Notes: generated from the sequence alone by a model not told the origin. Shown: positions 1 to 10,164, numbered from the stretch's first letter. The stretch is DNA of 64,000 bases from Fen-178 sp963722575 (GCA_963722575.1 CAVRNR010000004.1:1-64000); one strand, 5' to 3'. Translations and numbers: made by a program.

Positions 1-7
1 TATAGTT

Positions 8-66
8 GGGGTGGTGTCAAGGGTCCGCTACGCCGCGCAAAAACCGCGCGCCCTTGACACCACCCC
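8..66. repeat. Inverted repeat with 16-bp perfect arms
   Basis: The arms ggggtggtgtcaaggg (8-23) and cccttgacaccacccc (51-66) are perfect reverse complements around a 27-base GC-rich loop. The loop itself contains a smaller pairing (cgcgc / gcgcg around an A-run). It lies outside any gene and resembles the intergenic palindromes elsewhere in the window, though the sequence is not shared with them. The stretch 67-235 holds nothing I recognise. Confidence 0.6.
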
Positions 67-235
67 GACCTTCCAACCAAATCTGCTGAGAAGAAAGCGA
101 AGGGAAGGAGTAGCGAGCCGAAACCACGGGTGGCCTCAACCTGCCGCCCAAACTCAAAACCCTGACCCCGTCGGCATTAGCTTATTGCGGGCAAAAAATG
201 GTCTTGACAATGGGGTCCACTTTACTCCTTACTCC

Positions 236-1381
236 TTACCATGGATTCGCGAATCGCGGATCGTGAAGGAGTGCATCATCGGTCAGGGACCGCAAGAACG
301 CGACCAAATCCGCTCGATCCTGCGTAGACAGTTGGAAGCCGCCGACCAAGTGGTCCTTGTTGGGATTGTCGTGTCCAACCCCGGCATTCGCCCCGGAAGC
401 GATCGTCCTGCCGCCCGCCGCATAGTGATCGAGAACGCCTTCGAGAGTCGCGATGCTGCCGTCGTGCATGTATGGCGCCGTGACTGCGATATTGCGGAGT
501 GTCGGCGCCTTGAATTTCCCCACGTCTAAGGGCGACTTCGTGAATTCATAAATCCCCAGGTTCGGTGCTGGGTACGAAAACGTCCCGCGTAGATTGTAGA
601 GGCCGGTATTGTGAAACTCGACCTGTCGATCCGGATTGTTTGCCGATACTGTGGCGTCGCTAAAATTGAAACCGCCATGACATCGGAAGCACGAAAGCGG
701 CTGGCTGAAGAACAGAATCTCGCCGCGTTTCGCCGATTCGGAAAAGGCGGAGTCATCGCCACTGAAGTGGTAACGATCGTAGGGCGAGCGTGCGGAAACG
801 ATACTCCGCTCGAAACACGCGATCGCCTTCGTCACATTCTTGATCGTGAACGGATCCTGGTCGGTTGGAAAAGCGGCTGCGAATAGCTGGCGGTATTGGG
901 GATCGGAACGCAGCGTCGATAGGAATCGGCCGCCTTCGTGAAGGCCGAGTTCCACAGGATGCTCGCCGAACATCGGTACGAGCGCCTGCTCTTCCAGCAG
1001 CTTCATCCCAGGATTGCTCCACATCAAGACGGCGCTGTAGGCAACGTTCACCAGGCTCATTGCGCTGCGCGAGTGCGACTCGCCTGTCGCGCCGACGGCG
1101 ACTGCGCGGCCATCGGTAAACGCAAGCTCTTGCTTGTGGCATGTGGCGCAGGATGCTTTCCCATTGACAGACATTCGCATGTCGTAAAAGAGGTATCTAC
1201 CCAATTCAACTTTCGCGGCGGTCATGGGATTATCAGGGGGAACGTAAGGTTTCGGAAATCCCTTGGGAAGATTCCAGGCGAACGTCTCCCCTGTGCCGGC
1301 GGCGGCCACGGAGCCGGGTTGCCCGTAGACCAGAAACAACAGAACGGAGACCGGCAGGGCTAGTAGCAGACCACGACGCAT
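236..1381 (-). CDS. MbnH-like di-heme cytochrome c peroxidase family protein
   Basis: A 381-residue exported protein of the MauG / bacterial cytochrome c peroxidase superfamily. It has an N-terminal signal peptide (hydrophobic residues about 4-20) and two c-type heme motifs, CATCH at 78-82 and CFRCH at 231-235. The lead-in WNLPKGFPKPYVP, the phrase LFYDMRMSVNGKASCATCH and VPMFGEHPVELG are typical of the MbnH subgroup. Family knowledge: MauG-type enzymes use a high-valent di-heme centre to oxidise protein tryptophan or tyrosine, and MbnH modifies a Trp of the copper-binding partner MbnP. No MbnP is visible here. The gene is the last of a three-gene minus-strand operon, 9 bases after the molybdopterin-binding-like gene and downstream of a TonB-dependent receptor, so a role in metal handling is an inference. 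It could equally be a generic periplasmic peroxidase. Confidence 0.85.
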   Translation of the reverse strand: MRRGLLLALPVSVLLFLVYGQPGSVAAAGTGETFAWNLPKGFPKPYVPPDNPMTAAKVELGRYLFYDMRMSVNGKASCATCHKQELAFTDGRAVAVGATGESHSRSAMSLVNVAYSAVLMWSNPGMKLLEEQALVPMFGEHPVELGLHEGGRFLSTLRSDPQYRQLFAAAFPTDQDPFTIKNVTKAIACFERSIVSARSPYDRYHFSGDDSAFSESAKRGEILFFSQPLSCFRCHGGFNFSDATVSANNPDRQVEFHNTGLYNLRGTFSYPAPNLGIYEFTKSPLDVGKFKAPTLRNIAVTAPYMHDGSIATLEGVLDHYAAGGRTIASGANAGVGHDNPNKDHLVGGFQLSTQDRADLVAFLRSLTDDALLHDPRFANPW

Positions 1382-1390
1382 GGACGACCT

Positions 1391-1903
1391 CTATTTCCTC
1401 AATCGAACGATCTCCAACGTTTCGAGCATCCGCACGGATCGCGCTTCGGCTTTGTCATTCGGACACACCAACCGGAACGGTCCTTGATAGCCGAACAGCG
1501 GCTTACCATTGCGCTTATCGGCGACCAGAATCGTCTCGTTCGCAAAGCTCGCATCCACTTCGGCGAGCCCAAACACGACCTGGTAGCCGTCGCGTGCCTT
1601 GGCAAGCACATAGGACGCGAGCGCTTTACCGCGCAGTTCCTTGCCCAGTGGAGCGCCGGCCCGCGCCAGCACTTCACGGAGCGGGACCCCTTCGTACTCA
1701 ACCTTGGTTCCGTCCTCCTCTTGGACGGAGACCGTCTCGCGAGGCATTCCTGCAAGGTCGTCGGCTTTCAAATGCAACGGTGACGGCACATCACCCGATA
1801 CCGTTAGAATCGCCGGCGCCGATTCTGATTGAGCCGGCCCGACGCCCGCAAACAGCCCAAAAAGTACCAGCGCTCCTGCAACAAGAATTCGACGATTCAT
1901 CAT
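1391..1903 (-). CDS. Small exported molybdopterin-binding-domain-like protein
   Basis: A 170-residue protein with a cleavable signal peptide (hydrophobic about 7-26, then SES). The rest matches the small stand-alone version of the oxidoreductase molybdopterin-binding fold: ILTVSGDVPSPLHLKADDL, then VEYEGVPLREVLARAG, DGYQVVFGLAEVD and FRLVCPNDKAEARSVR. These small proteins are often annotated as molybdopterin-dependent oxidoreductases, but they lack most of the sulfite-oxidase domain, and cofactor binding is not shown. The gene sits 6 bases downstream of the TonB receptor and 9 bases upstream of the di-heme enzyme. All three are therefore probably co-transcribed and act in the periplasm or outer membrane. 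Confidence 0.75.
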   Translation of the reverse strand: MMNRRILVAGALVLFGLFAGVGPAQSESAPAILTVSGDVPSPLHLKADDLAGMPRETVSVQEEDGTKVEYEGVPLREVLARAGAPLGKELRGKALASYVLAKARDGYQVVFGLAEVDASFANETILVADKRNGKPLFGYQGPFRLVCPNDKAEARSVRMLETLEIVRLRK

Positions 1904-1909
1904 GCCCTC

Positions 1910-4366
1910 CTAGAACCGGTAGCGAAAATTCAGAAACCAGTTGCGGCCTATTTCAGGGTACCCCGCCGTGTAGAAGTAGTTCCGATCGAACAGGTTCTTC
2001 ACGCCGGCCTGCACGCTGATTCCGGAGCGGATCGGAGCGACAACGCCCACTTCCGTGGTTGCGTACGATTCCGAGTGCGGCAGAAAGAGCGGCGAACTCG
2101 TCGCGTACGTCGTATCCTGCACCACAAGTCCGCTCTCGTATCTTTCGTTCACGATCCCGAGAATCTGGTGCGGCAGCCGCACTGTGGCTGTGCCAATCGC
2201 TCTGTTTTTGGGCAGGACCGGCAGGATGCTGATACTGGTGTTCACCGCGCTCACATTCGGGAGAGCACCGAAGTCGTAGGCGATCGTGCGATTCAGAAAG
2301 CTGTAGCTTGCATTCAACGTCAGGCGGGATAGTGGCGTGCTGCGAACCTCGAACTCGACTCCCTGGTGGACCTCGTTTCCGATATTCGCCATTTCGCTGC
2401 AAAATCCGACAATTCGGCTGCTCGGGCACAGAGCGGTTGCCGCGCTTGTTCCGCCAGGGTCCGTCACGTATACCGATTCGATGGCATTCCGCAGGTCGCT
2501 TCGAAACAGCGTCAATTGCATCAGTGTCCGCGCCCCGATCACCTGCGAATATCCGAGATTCCAATTACGACTCTGCTCCGGCTGAAGATTGGGATTCGGC
2601 AGCCCCGCACCCAGGCTTGCCGAATAGATGTCCTTCAGCATTGGAAAGCGCCCGCGGTCCGCAAAAGTGGCGAAGAAATTCCCGGACTCGCCAACTCGAT
2701 ACGAGACGGCAACCTGCGGGTTGAAGTTCCAGACGTGGGCGGTACAGCCGGAAAAGGAAGTGTTTTGGGGAGATGCGAGGCAGGTAAACGGCAGGAGCCC
2801 GGTCATCGCGGAGTTGTACTGCTGACCTTGCAAGCCATCGAAGTGATCTGCGCTGAAGCCGCCCGTCAGGGAGAGCCGGGACGAGATCCTGACGACATCC
2901 TGGAATCCAATCGCCGTTTGGATGTCGCTGTCACGAAGAGTAGGCTCGATCAGCGGAAACGGCGAAATTGCCGGAAAGATCCCCCGTTCAATGTGGGTGT
3001 CGTCTTTCAGGAAAAAGGATGCACTGACGACATTGCTCTGCAGCGCCCGCGTGGTGAACTCGGTTGAAAAGCCGTCGTTGTGCTCGTTGTACATACTGTG
3101 TTCCGCGCTTTTCGTATTCATCGCAGAGTACGTGTCGCTCGAGTACATGTCGATGTCGTTGCGAAATTGCGTGTAGAACGCGCGGAACTTGATGGCGCTG
3201 CTCTCCCCTATTTGAGTGTTCGAATGGAAGTAGTAATTGGCCATATTCCAATATGGCCATGTCCAGAAGAATCGGTACGTCGCGGCAGTGTCTGGCCCCT
3301 GATACAGCGGGACGCCCTTTTGCCCTTTCAGGTTGATGTAGCTGAAGACGTATTCATCCTGCCCGTGCGGCGTCCAGCCTATGCGTCCTGTGAACCTCTC
3401 ATCGCGGGACCACGAATTGTTCAGATGATCGGTCATGACGATGTCCGGAAGATTCTGGTATTGGAGCACCGGGAAGCTTCCGGACAAAGGAATGAAATCG
3501 TCCTGAAGCCAGTCAAGGGATCCCTGGAAAAAGAAGCGGCGCCAGCGGGACCCGAGTCGGAGCGCCGAAAGTAGGGTGTTCCCGGAACCCGTCCCAATCA
3601 AGGCGTCAACATCTACCTTCTTCGTTGGTTCTTGAGTAACGAAATTAATCGTCCCGCCCAATGCATTCGGACCGAGCAGCGGAGAGGAGTAGCCTTTCGC
3701 GACTTGCACCTCCGCGATGTCGCTCGTTAGGAATCGATTGAAGTCGACGTAGCCGTCGTAGGGCACCGAGATCGGGATTCCGTCCACGTACAAAGGAACC
3801 TGTCCGCGTGTACTGAACCCGCGCACCATAATACCGGCTTCATTTCGGTTCGCAGACAGGTGTTGAATCGAGACACCTGGCAGGTAATCCAGCGCCTTCG
3901 CCGCATTCACCAAGTCGAGATTCCGAATTTCGGTCTGATCGGTGCTATCCGCAACGGGCGAGAGCGTCGGGGCGGTTGCCGACACGGTCACCTGGACGGT
4001 GCCCAGATTGAAGGGTGAGCCTGGGCTGTGCCGGATCACCTGCTCGACAGCCGCGCTCAAAGCGCGCAACTCCTGTTCCAATTGCGCATGCGAAGGCCGG
4101 ACAGGCAATACTTGGGGAAGCTGGATGTCGAGGTTTTCATAAGCGGCCGCGGCAGAAGCAATGGAAGAACGCAGTGCTTCCGCATCCGAGCGCCAAGTGT
4201 CAACAGTCGCTCCTTCGCTCGGGAGCCCTGGCAAGCGCCGCTCCAGACCGGAAAGCGATGCTTTCCACTCCACAGTCATATCCTGTACCGTGGCGGTAAT
4301 CGGGATCGAGATCAAAACCAGCCCGATCAACGCCGCCACCGCACGCACTCGTTTCGCCGTGTTCAT
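1910..4366 (-). CDS. TonB-dependent outer-membrane receptor
   Basis: An 818-residue TonB-dependent receptor. A signal segment (about 8-27) is followed by roughly 100 helical, charged residues (DTWRSDAEALRSSI..., LEQELRALSAAVEQV). The plug domain comes next (LDLVNAAKALDYLPGVS, IMVRGFSTRGQVPLYVDGIPI, ALGGTINFVTQEP), then a 22-strand-type barrel ending in the C-terminal aromatic NFRYRF. The N-terminal helical stretch replaces the carboxypeptidase-like domain common in acidobacterial receptors. The substrate cannot be read from sequence; the downstream MbnH-like gene makes a metal chelate possible. The ATG at 4366 is preceded by a strong GGAGG site (upstream text cttggaggcggg) and, about 30-50 bases further up, by a perfect 17-bp dyad. 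Confidence 0.9.
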   Translation of the reverse strand: MNTAKRVRAVAALIGLVLISIPITATVQDMTVEWKASLSGLERRLPGLPSEGATVDTWRSDAEALRSSIASAAAAYENLDIQLPQVLPVRPSHAQLEQELRALSAAVEQVIRHSPGSPFNLGTVQVTVSATAPTLSPVADSTDQTEIRNLDLVNAAKALDYLPGVSIQHLSANRNEAGIMVRGFSTRGQVPLYVDGIPISVPYDGYVDFNRFLTSDIAEVQVAKGYSSPLLGPNALGGTINFVTQEPTKKVDVDALIGTGSGNTLLSALRLGSRWRRFFFQGSLDWLQDDFIPLSGSFPVLQYQNLPDIVMTDHLNNSWSRDERFTGRIGWTPHGQDEYVFSYINLKGQKGVPLYQGPDTAATYRFFWTWPYWNMANYYFHSNTQIGESSAIKFRAFYTQFRNDIDMYSSDTYSAMNTKSAEHSMYNEHNDGFSTEFTTRALQSNVVSASFFLKDDTHIERGIFPAISPFPLIEPTLRDSDIQTAIGFQDVVRISSRLSLTGGFSADHFDGLQGQQYNSAMTGLLPFTCLASPQNTSFSGCTAHVWNFNPQVAVSYRVGESGNFFATFADRGRFPMLKDIYSASLGAGLPNPNLQPEQSRNWNLGYSQVIGARTLMQLTLFRSDLRNAIESVYVTDPGGTSAATALCPSSRIVGFCSEMANIGNEVHQGVEFEVRSTPLSRLTLNASYSFLNRTIAYDFGALPNVSAVNTSISILPVLPKNRAIGTATVRLPHQILGIVNERYESGLVVQDTTYATSSPLFLPHSESYATTEVGVVAPIRSGISVQAGVKNLFDRNYFYTAGYPEIGRNWFLNFRYRF

Positions 4367-4396
4367 CCCGCCTCCAAGTTGTCTGGTATAAAATAC

Positions 4397-4413
4397 ATTG
4401 TATAGTATACAAT
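4397..4413. promoter_or_regulatory. Perfect 17-bp dyad, candidate operator
   Basis: The sequence attgtatagtatacaat is a perfect palindrome around a central base. It stands in a short AT-rich stretch (4386-4416) between the minus-strand TonB receptor gene (start 4366) and a possible plus-strand small gene (start 4432). Its TTGTAT and TATAC parts also provide plausible -35 and -10 hexamers for the receptor. The shape and position suggest binding by a dimeric repressor such as a GntR-type regulator, but no regulator gene is adjacent. Confidence 0.55.
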
Positions 4414-4431
4414 ACGGGGCAAGAGATCCGG

Positions 4432-4674
4432 ATGAAACTGCCGCTGCCTGCCGGTTTGGAAGGGGATCGCGATACCGCGCTCGCCATCGTTCTGAAAGGA
4501 GTTTCAGAGACGTGGCAGGTGAATGTGCTCCAAATCCGCGGATATCCCACTCGCGTCAGCGTGACCTTGGATGGATACGGGACAGTTGATGCCCCGGCAA
4601 TCGCGCTCTCGCCGGGCCAAGCTCGACACCTCGCTAGTCAAATCACCGAAATCCCCGCCCCCGAAAGGGCCTAA
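4432..4674 (+). CDS. Hypothetical 80-residue protein
   Basis: An 80-residue reading frame starting at ATG 4432, with GATCCGG rather than a good Shine-Dalgarno upstream. The protein is mildly acidic, with beta-like text (VNVLQIRGYPTRVSVTLDG) and a C-terminal LSPGQARHLASQITE. I do not recognise a family. It is divergent from the TonB receptor and shares the 17-bp dyad with it. Its existence as a gene is uncertain. Confidence 0.35.
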   Translation: MKLPLPAGLEGDRDTALAIVLKGVSETWQVNVLQIRGYPTRVSVTLDGYGTVDAPAIALSPGQARHLASQITEIPAPERA

Positions 4675-5073
4675 AGAATCCACTGGACTTTGTGGAGGAA
4701 TCGACTTTCATCTGGCGCGCTTTCGGGCGTGGTGCGGTGTGCTGAATAATCTCCAGCCAATCCAACGTTGATTTTCCAGAAGCCGGACGGACATCCAGAG
4801 TAGGAATATCGTAACTTCCGGTGAAGACCGGTTGGAGGAGATTTGGGCCGTGACTTCAGCGCTTACTCCCGGGATACGCCATTCACATGAGCGAGAAGTC
4901 GCCGACTCGTTGATCTGATTCCCGGCGCACACTGTTCCGTCCGTATTAGGCGCGACTCGGAAACTGGTCGGATTCGGGCGCTGCGGTCCCCAAGCCCTCT
5001 TCTGGTCCACGACCATAGGCGCCTCGCCAGATGCCCGGCCGCCGCTCCGCATCGGGGATGGTAAGCTGTGGCT
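4675..5073. other. Intergenic stretch without a supported gene
   Basis: About 400 bases between the small hypothetical gene and hicB. No reading frame here has a convincing start and protein-like composition. A minus-strand frame reads GSYDIPTLDVRPASGK (about 4766-4813), which looks protein-like but is bounded by a stop and could not be assigned to a family. It may be debris of an old gene, consistent with the decayed region that follows. Confidence 0.5.
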
Positions 5074-5280
5074 ATGAAGCTCACGATCGGGCTTGACCGC
5101 GAAGTCGATGGCCGTTGGATTGCTGAAGTGCCGGAATTGAACGTGCTCCTGTACGGCAACACGAAGCAGGACGCGATTCAACGGGCCCAGTCGGCGGCGC
5201 GGGAAATTGTCCTCGACCGGATCGCCCACGGCGAGTTGCCTCCCGATTCGGCCAATGCCGTGTTCGACATTGCCGCATGA
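5074..5280 (+). CDS. hicB: HicB-family antitoxin
   Basis: A 68-residue HicB-type antitoxin: KLTIGLDREVDGRWIAEVPELNVLLYGNTKQDAIQRAQSAA shows the partial RNase-H-like HicB fold (D..GRW.AEVPEL....G.T..EA). HicB neutralises the HicA mRNA interferase, and longer forms also repress the operon. This copy lacks a C-terminal DNA-binding domain. ATG 5074 is preferred, with a GTG two codons upstream (5068) as the alternative. The stop overlaps the hicA start (ATGA, 5277-5280), the usual translationally coupled arrangement, but the downstream hicA is frameshifted. Confidence 0.8.
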   Translation: MKLTIGLDREVDGRWIAEVPELNVLLYGNTKQDAIQRAQSAAREIVLDRIAHGELPPDSANAVFDIAA

Positions 5281-5490
5281 GCTCTTGGCCTTCGGCGAAG
5301 GCGCGTCGTGTTTTCGCCGCACTGAGGCGAATCCGGGTGGCGCCACGACCGTACGGTGGGTTCCCACAAGATCATGAAAGAGGACGGATGGGCGGACTAC
5401 CCGTTCTCGTTTCACGATTCCGAGGAACTCGGCCCGGCAATCCTCGTGAAAGTGTCGAGAACGACCGGCCTTCAACCCAAAGATTTGTGA
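5277..5490 (+). pseudogene. hicA: hicA toxin gene interrupted by a one-base insertion
   Basis: The frame starts as a normal HicA (MSSWPSAKARRVFAALRRI) and then leaves the family sequence. From about 5335, the next frame continues the family exactly: GW, then TVGSHKIMKEDGWADYP, FSFHDSEELGP and TGLQPKDL, ending at TGA 5488-5490. Removing one C near 5334 (atccgggtgg to atcgggtgg) restores a 70-residue HicA with the catalytic His in GSHK. As it stands, the toxin would read into about 110 residues of unrelated sequence. This is either a natural inactivation of the toxin beside an intact antitoxin or a single-base sequencing error. Confidence 0.85.
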
Positions 5491-5580
5491 TAGTGCCCGC
5501 CCACGCGAAGGCTCTCAAAGCCGGGAGCCCGTGCTGCCCGATGCCTTGCACGGGTTATGGGTTTCCCTTATTATGGGAAC

Positions 5581-5820
5581 ATGAACCTCACACTTTCTCT
5601 CGACGATAAACTTGTCAAGAAAGCGCGGAAGATCGCTGTCGAGCGGGACACTACCCTGACGGGCATGGTCCGCGACTACCTGGAAAGACTCGCGGCCGAG
5701 GACGCCGTATCCGGCCGGAGACGCCGGGAACGCGAGGTGTTAGAGCGCAGCTTCAAGAGCTTCCGGTTCAAGGTTGGCCGGCGAACCTGGAAACGGGCGG
5801 ATCTATATGCCCGCTCCTGA
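5581..5820 (+). CDS. vapB: VapB-type antitoxin (ribbon-helix-helix-like)
   Basis: A 79-residue protein beginning MNLTLSLDDKLVKKARKIAVERDTTL, the typical short-strand-then-helix N-terminus of VapB/DUF6364-like antitoxins. An acidic-to-basic C-terminal tail (REREVLERSFKSFRFKVG) probably wraps the toxin. ATG 5581 is chosen over an upstream ATG (5557) because the family starts here and a GGGAAC sequence precedes it. The last 14 bases overlap vapC, so the two are co-transcribed. Confidence 0.8.
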   Translation: MNLTLSLDDKLVKKARKIAVERDTTLTGMVRDYLERLAAEDAVSGRRRREREVLERSFKSFRFKVGRRTWKRADLYARS

Positions 5821-6223
5821 ATTCCTCGACACGAATGTGCTCGTTTATGCCTACGACCCGGGCGATTCACGCAAACAGCGCATTGCGCAGAATCTCGTCA
5901 GGAGGGCGCTGGCGGGGGATATCCTGGTGTCGACACAGGTGCTGGCGGAGTTCGCGGCCACCCTTCTGCACAAGATGGAACCGGCCGCGCGTCCCGGGGA
6001 TGTGGCGGCTGTGCTGAATGCGCTGGGTCCGATTGGCGTGGTTGTCCCCGATGCCGACATCGTCCGGCGCGCGGTGGATGTCCGCGCTAAATACGGTGTG
6101 CACTTCTATGACGGCATGATTGTGGCAGCCGCGGGGCGGGGCGGTTGTGGGCGGATCTGGTCGGAGGATCTGAACGCAGGCCAGAAATATTTCGGGATTG
6201 CGGTCGAGAACCCCTTCCGGTGA
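5807..6223 (+). CDS. vapC: VapC PIN-domain ribonuclease toxin
   Basis: A 138-residue PIN-domain protein. FLDTNVLVYAYD carries the first catalytic Asp (about residue 8), STQVLAEFAATL the conserved Glu, and VHFYDGMIVAAA the third acidic residue. A fourth lies in WSEDLNAGQ. All four acidic positions of a Mg-dependent VapC nuclease are present, so this toxin looks intact. ATG 5807 lies inside the end of vapB. Known VapC enzymes cut tRNA or rRNA and are neutralised by VapB; the RNA target here is not predictable. Confidence 0.88.
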   Translation: MPAPEFLDTNVLVYAYDPGDSRKQRIAQNLVRRALAGDILVSTQVLAEFAATLLHKMEPAARPGDVAAVLNALGPIGVVVPDADIVRRAVDVRAKYGVHFYDGMIVAAAGRGGCGRIWSEDLNAGQKYFGIAVENPFR

Positions 6224-6345
6224 GCGCGGCTCATCTTCGCGAATCTGACACTCGATTTCCTCGGCGCGCGCGCATAGGCCCAAGCGTTCACCAGATCCTC
6301 GACACGCAGGTGCGGGTAGCCTGCCAGCGGCGGTGCTTTCTCACG
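6224..6345 (-). pseudogene. Decayed DUF433 antitoxin remnant
   Basis: On the minus strand one frame reads LAGYPHLRVEDLVNAWAYARA, the C-terminal helical part of DUF433 proteins. An adjacent frame then continues AEEIECQIREDEPRS, the usual DUF433 tail. The break lies in a GC-alternating run (about 6269-6278), where loss of two bases would rejoin the frames. No N-terminal half (the usual GTRIPV motif) is recognisable upstream, so the gene is both truncated and frameshifted. DUF433 antitoxins normally pair with DUF5615 PIN-like toxins, and none is present here. Confidence 0.65.
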
Positions 6346-6414
6346 ACGGCGTATCCTGGGAGTTCGCCGTCGACCGGGTAGTCCCGCGAGTCGCCGGCTA
6401 CGTCGCCGTGCAGG

Positions 6415-6687
6415 TTGCCGGACCCTGGGGAGGAGGCCGAAGGCGCCATTGAATGGTATCGGCGGCGGAGTGTGCGGGCCGCGGAAATGCTCCTGGATGA
6501 GCTTGACCGGGCCATCGAACGAATTGGAGATCGCCCCGGGCAGTTTCCCGAATCCGCATTCGGCACGCGCGGAATGGTGCTCCGGGGGTTTCCCTACCTT
6601 GTGGTTTTTCGGGAAACCGCCGCTGGCGTGGAAGTCATTGCCGTGGCCGGGCAGTTCCAAGAGTCGGGCGACTGTACGTCCATGTGA
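6415..6687 (+). CDS. RelE/ParE-type toxin, N-terminus possibly truncated
   Basis: About 90 residues matching the RelE/ParE toxin fold: AEGAIEWYRRRSVRAAEMLLDELDRAIERIGDRPGQFPE, then GTRGMVLRGFPYLVVFRETAAGVEVIAVA. The usual first strand (something like RVILSPEA) is missing; only a TTG at 6415 is available, and an in-frame stop lies 33 bases upstream. No ParD/RHH or Phd antitoxin precedes it, the upstream sequence being a DUF433 remnant on the other strand. It may be a broken orphan toxin. Confidence 0.65.
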   Translation: MPDPGEEAEGAIEWYRRRSVRAAEMLLDELDRAIERIGDRPGQFPESAFGTRGMVLRGFPYLVVFRETAAGVEVIAVAGQFQESGDCTSM

Positions 6688-6749
6688 ACTGACGACCGGG
6701 GCGAGAATGACGCCGCCGAATTGCCCTCGTGTGCTATCACTAGAACTGG

Positions 6750-8429
<1,680 letters not shown>

Positions 8430-10164
8430 GCGTGGCGACGCCTGGGGCGGGGGACACCAGGGGAGCGGCCCAGTCCCAGTTGCGTCGTTCGATGATGGTG
8501 CGCGGCTCGTAAGTCTCGCCTCGGGCCAGCCGCCGCTCTTCGCGCCGCACCGACCATAGCAGCACCGGCCCGATGGCGCGGCTCACCACGCGGCTGAACA
8601 GTCCGAATTCCCGGCCCACGTCTTTGCGCAGCGCGCGAATCCGTTCGCTGACCGCCTCGTTGGTGCGCCGGAGATGTTTCTCCATGGCCCACAGCGCCGC
8701 GGCATAGCCGTCTCTGAGGGAGCGCGCCTCCCACTGAAAACGCGCGCGCACGCGCGGGTCGGGGTCGTTCTTGTACCGCAGCCAGCCTTCCAGAGTAGTC
8801 CGGCAAATGCGGTAAATGCTGGGCCCATTGAGCTCGAAATCGCGGCGAAAGGCCCAATCCAGCCAGCGCTTGGAATCCTCGCGCGAAATGGCCGCGTGCT
8901 GGAAGTTGAACCGGTCCTGGCCGTGAATGTCGGCCAGGTCGATACCTGGCAGCATCCGCCCCTGCTCGCTCATCTCGGCAAACAGCGGCGTGCCGGGCAC
9001 CGGCGTGTAGAGCATGAACTGGTGGAAATCGGTATTGTGCGCCACCGCGTGCTCGAGTTCGGCTTGGATGTTCTGTGGGGTATGGTGTTCGAGGCCCACG
9101 ATGGTCGAGCCCAGCAGCTTGATGCCGTGCTGGCGGAGTTGGGCGGCGAGCTTGCGGGTGTCCGTTCCCTGCAGTTTGGTGTACTGGGAGTGCGGCGATT
9201 CCAGGCCCATCCAGACCCACGAAACCCCCAGCTCCACCAGCTCCCGCATGGAATACTGATTGATGGCGTTGGCGGATGAGAAAACATACAGCGACCAGGG
9301 TTTCTGGCCGTCCTTCATGCAGCCGAGCAATTCCATGGCGCGCCGTTTGTGCAGCAGGAAATTCTCGTCCATCACGAAGAACGATTTCACCTTCAGCTTG
9401 GATTCCATCTCCGACATCACGCCGAAGAGTTCCTCGCCGGTGTTGTAGAAATTCAGAAACTTGCCCTTGCCGCCGAAAAAGGCCGAGGTGGTGCAGAAGT
9501 TGCAGCCCATGGGGCACCCCACCGACGGAATGATGGTGGCGGCGGTGCGGCCCTTGTCTTGCGGCAGATTCATCCCCATGGTGCGCCCTCCGAAACCGGA
9601 AACGATTTCCGGATGGCGGATGGGCGCGGTGTCGTCTTCACCCAGGAACCGGCGCATCCATGAGATGCCGTCGCCGCACACGAAGTGGTCGGCGTCGACC
9701 ATCATCGAAATGCCGGGAGTAGCGGCCACATGGCCGCCGATCACGATGACGGATTTCGGCGACACGCGCCGCACCGTCTTGCACATATCCCGCACTTTCC
9801 CGATATTGACGATGATGGAGGAAATGCCGACGATGTCGTACTGGTTGGCGAGCAGTTCCGCTTCGAAGGTTTCGCGCGTTGGAAAATCGAGGACCGTGGT
9901 GGGCGCCGAGATGTTTTGCTGGATCATCAAGATGCCCCACGAGCGGTGAAACATGCGGAGGGAGAACGGCCCCTGTTCACGCGTCACCTGGTTGTGATAG
10001 AGCTCCATGGGATTGATCTTGCGGCTGCCGAACTCGTCGTCTTGCGCGTACGGACCAAACACGGAACTGAGCAGAATGCGGGCGCGGACGCCCTTTGGAT
10101 GTGTCTGCATTTTCGAAATTGAGTGCCGAGACTATTATACCACCGGCCGTTATAATCGAAGATT

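Noticed and set aside
204..235. TTGACA (204-209) as a possible promoter
   Set aside because: No -10 hexamer at proper spacing and no plus-strand gene downstream.
4755..4900. Minus-strand protein-like text GSYDIPTLDVRPASGK
   Set aside because: No complete frame with a start could be built and no family was recognised; left as a note in the intergenic entry.
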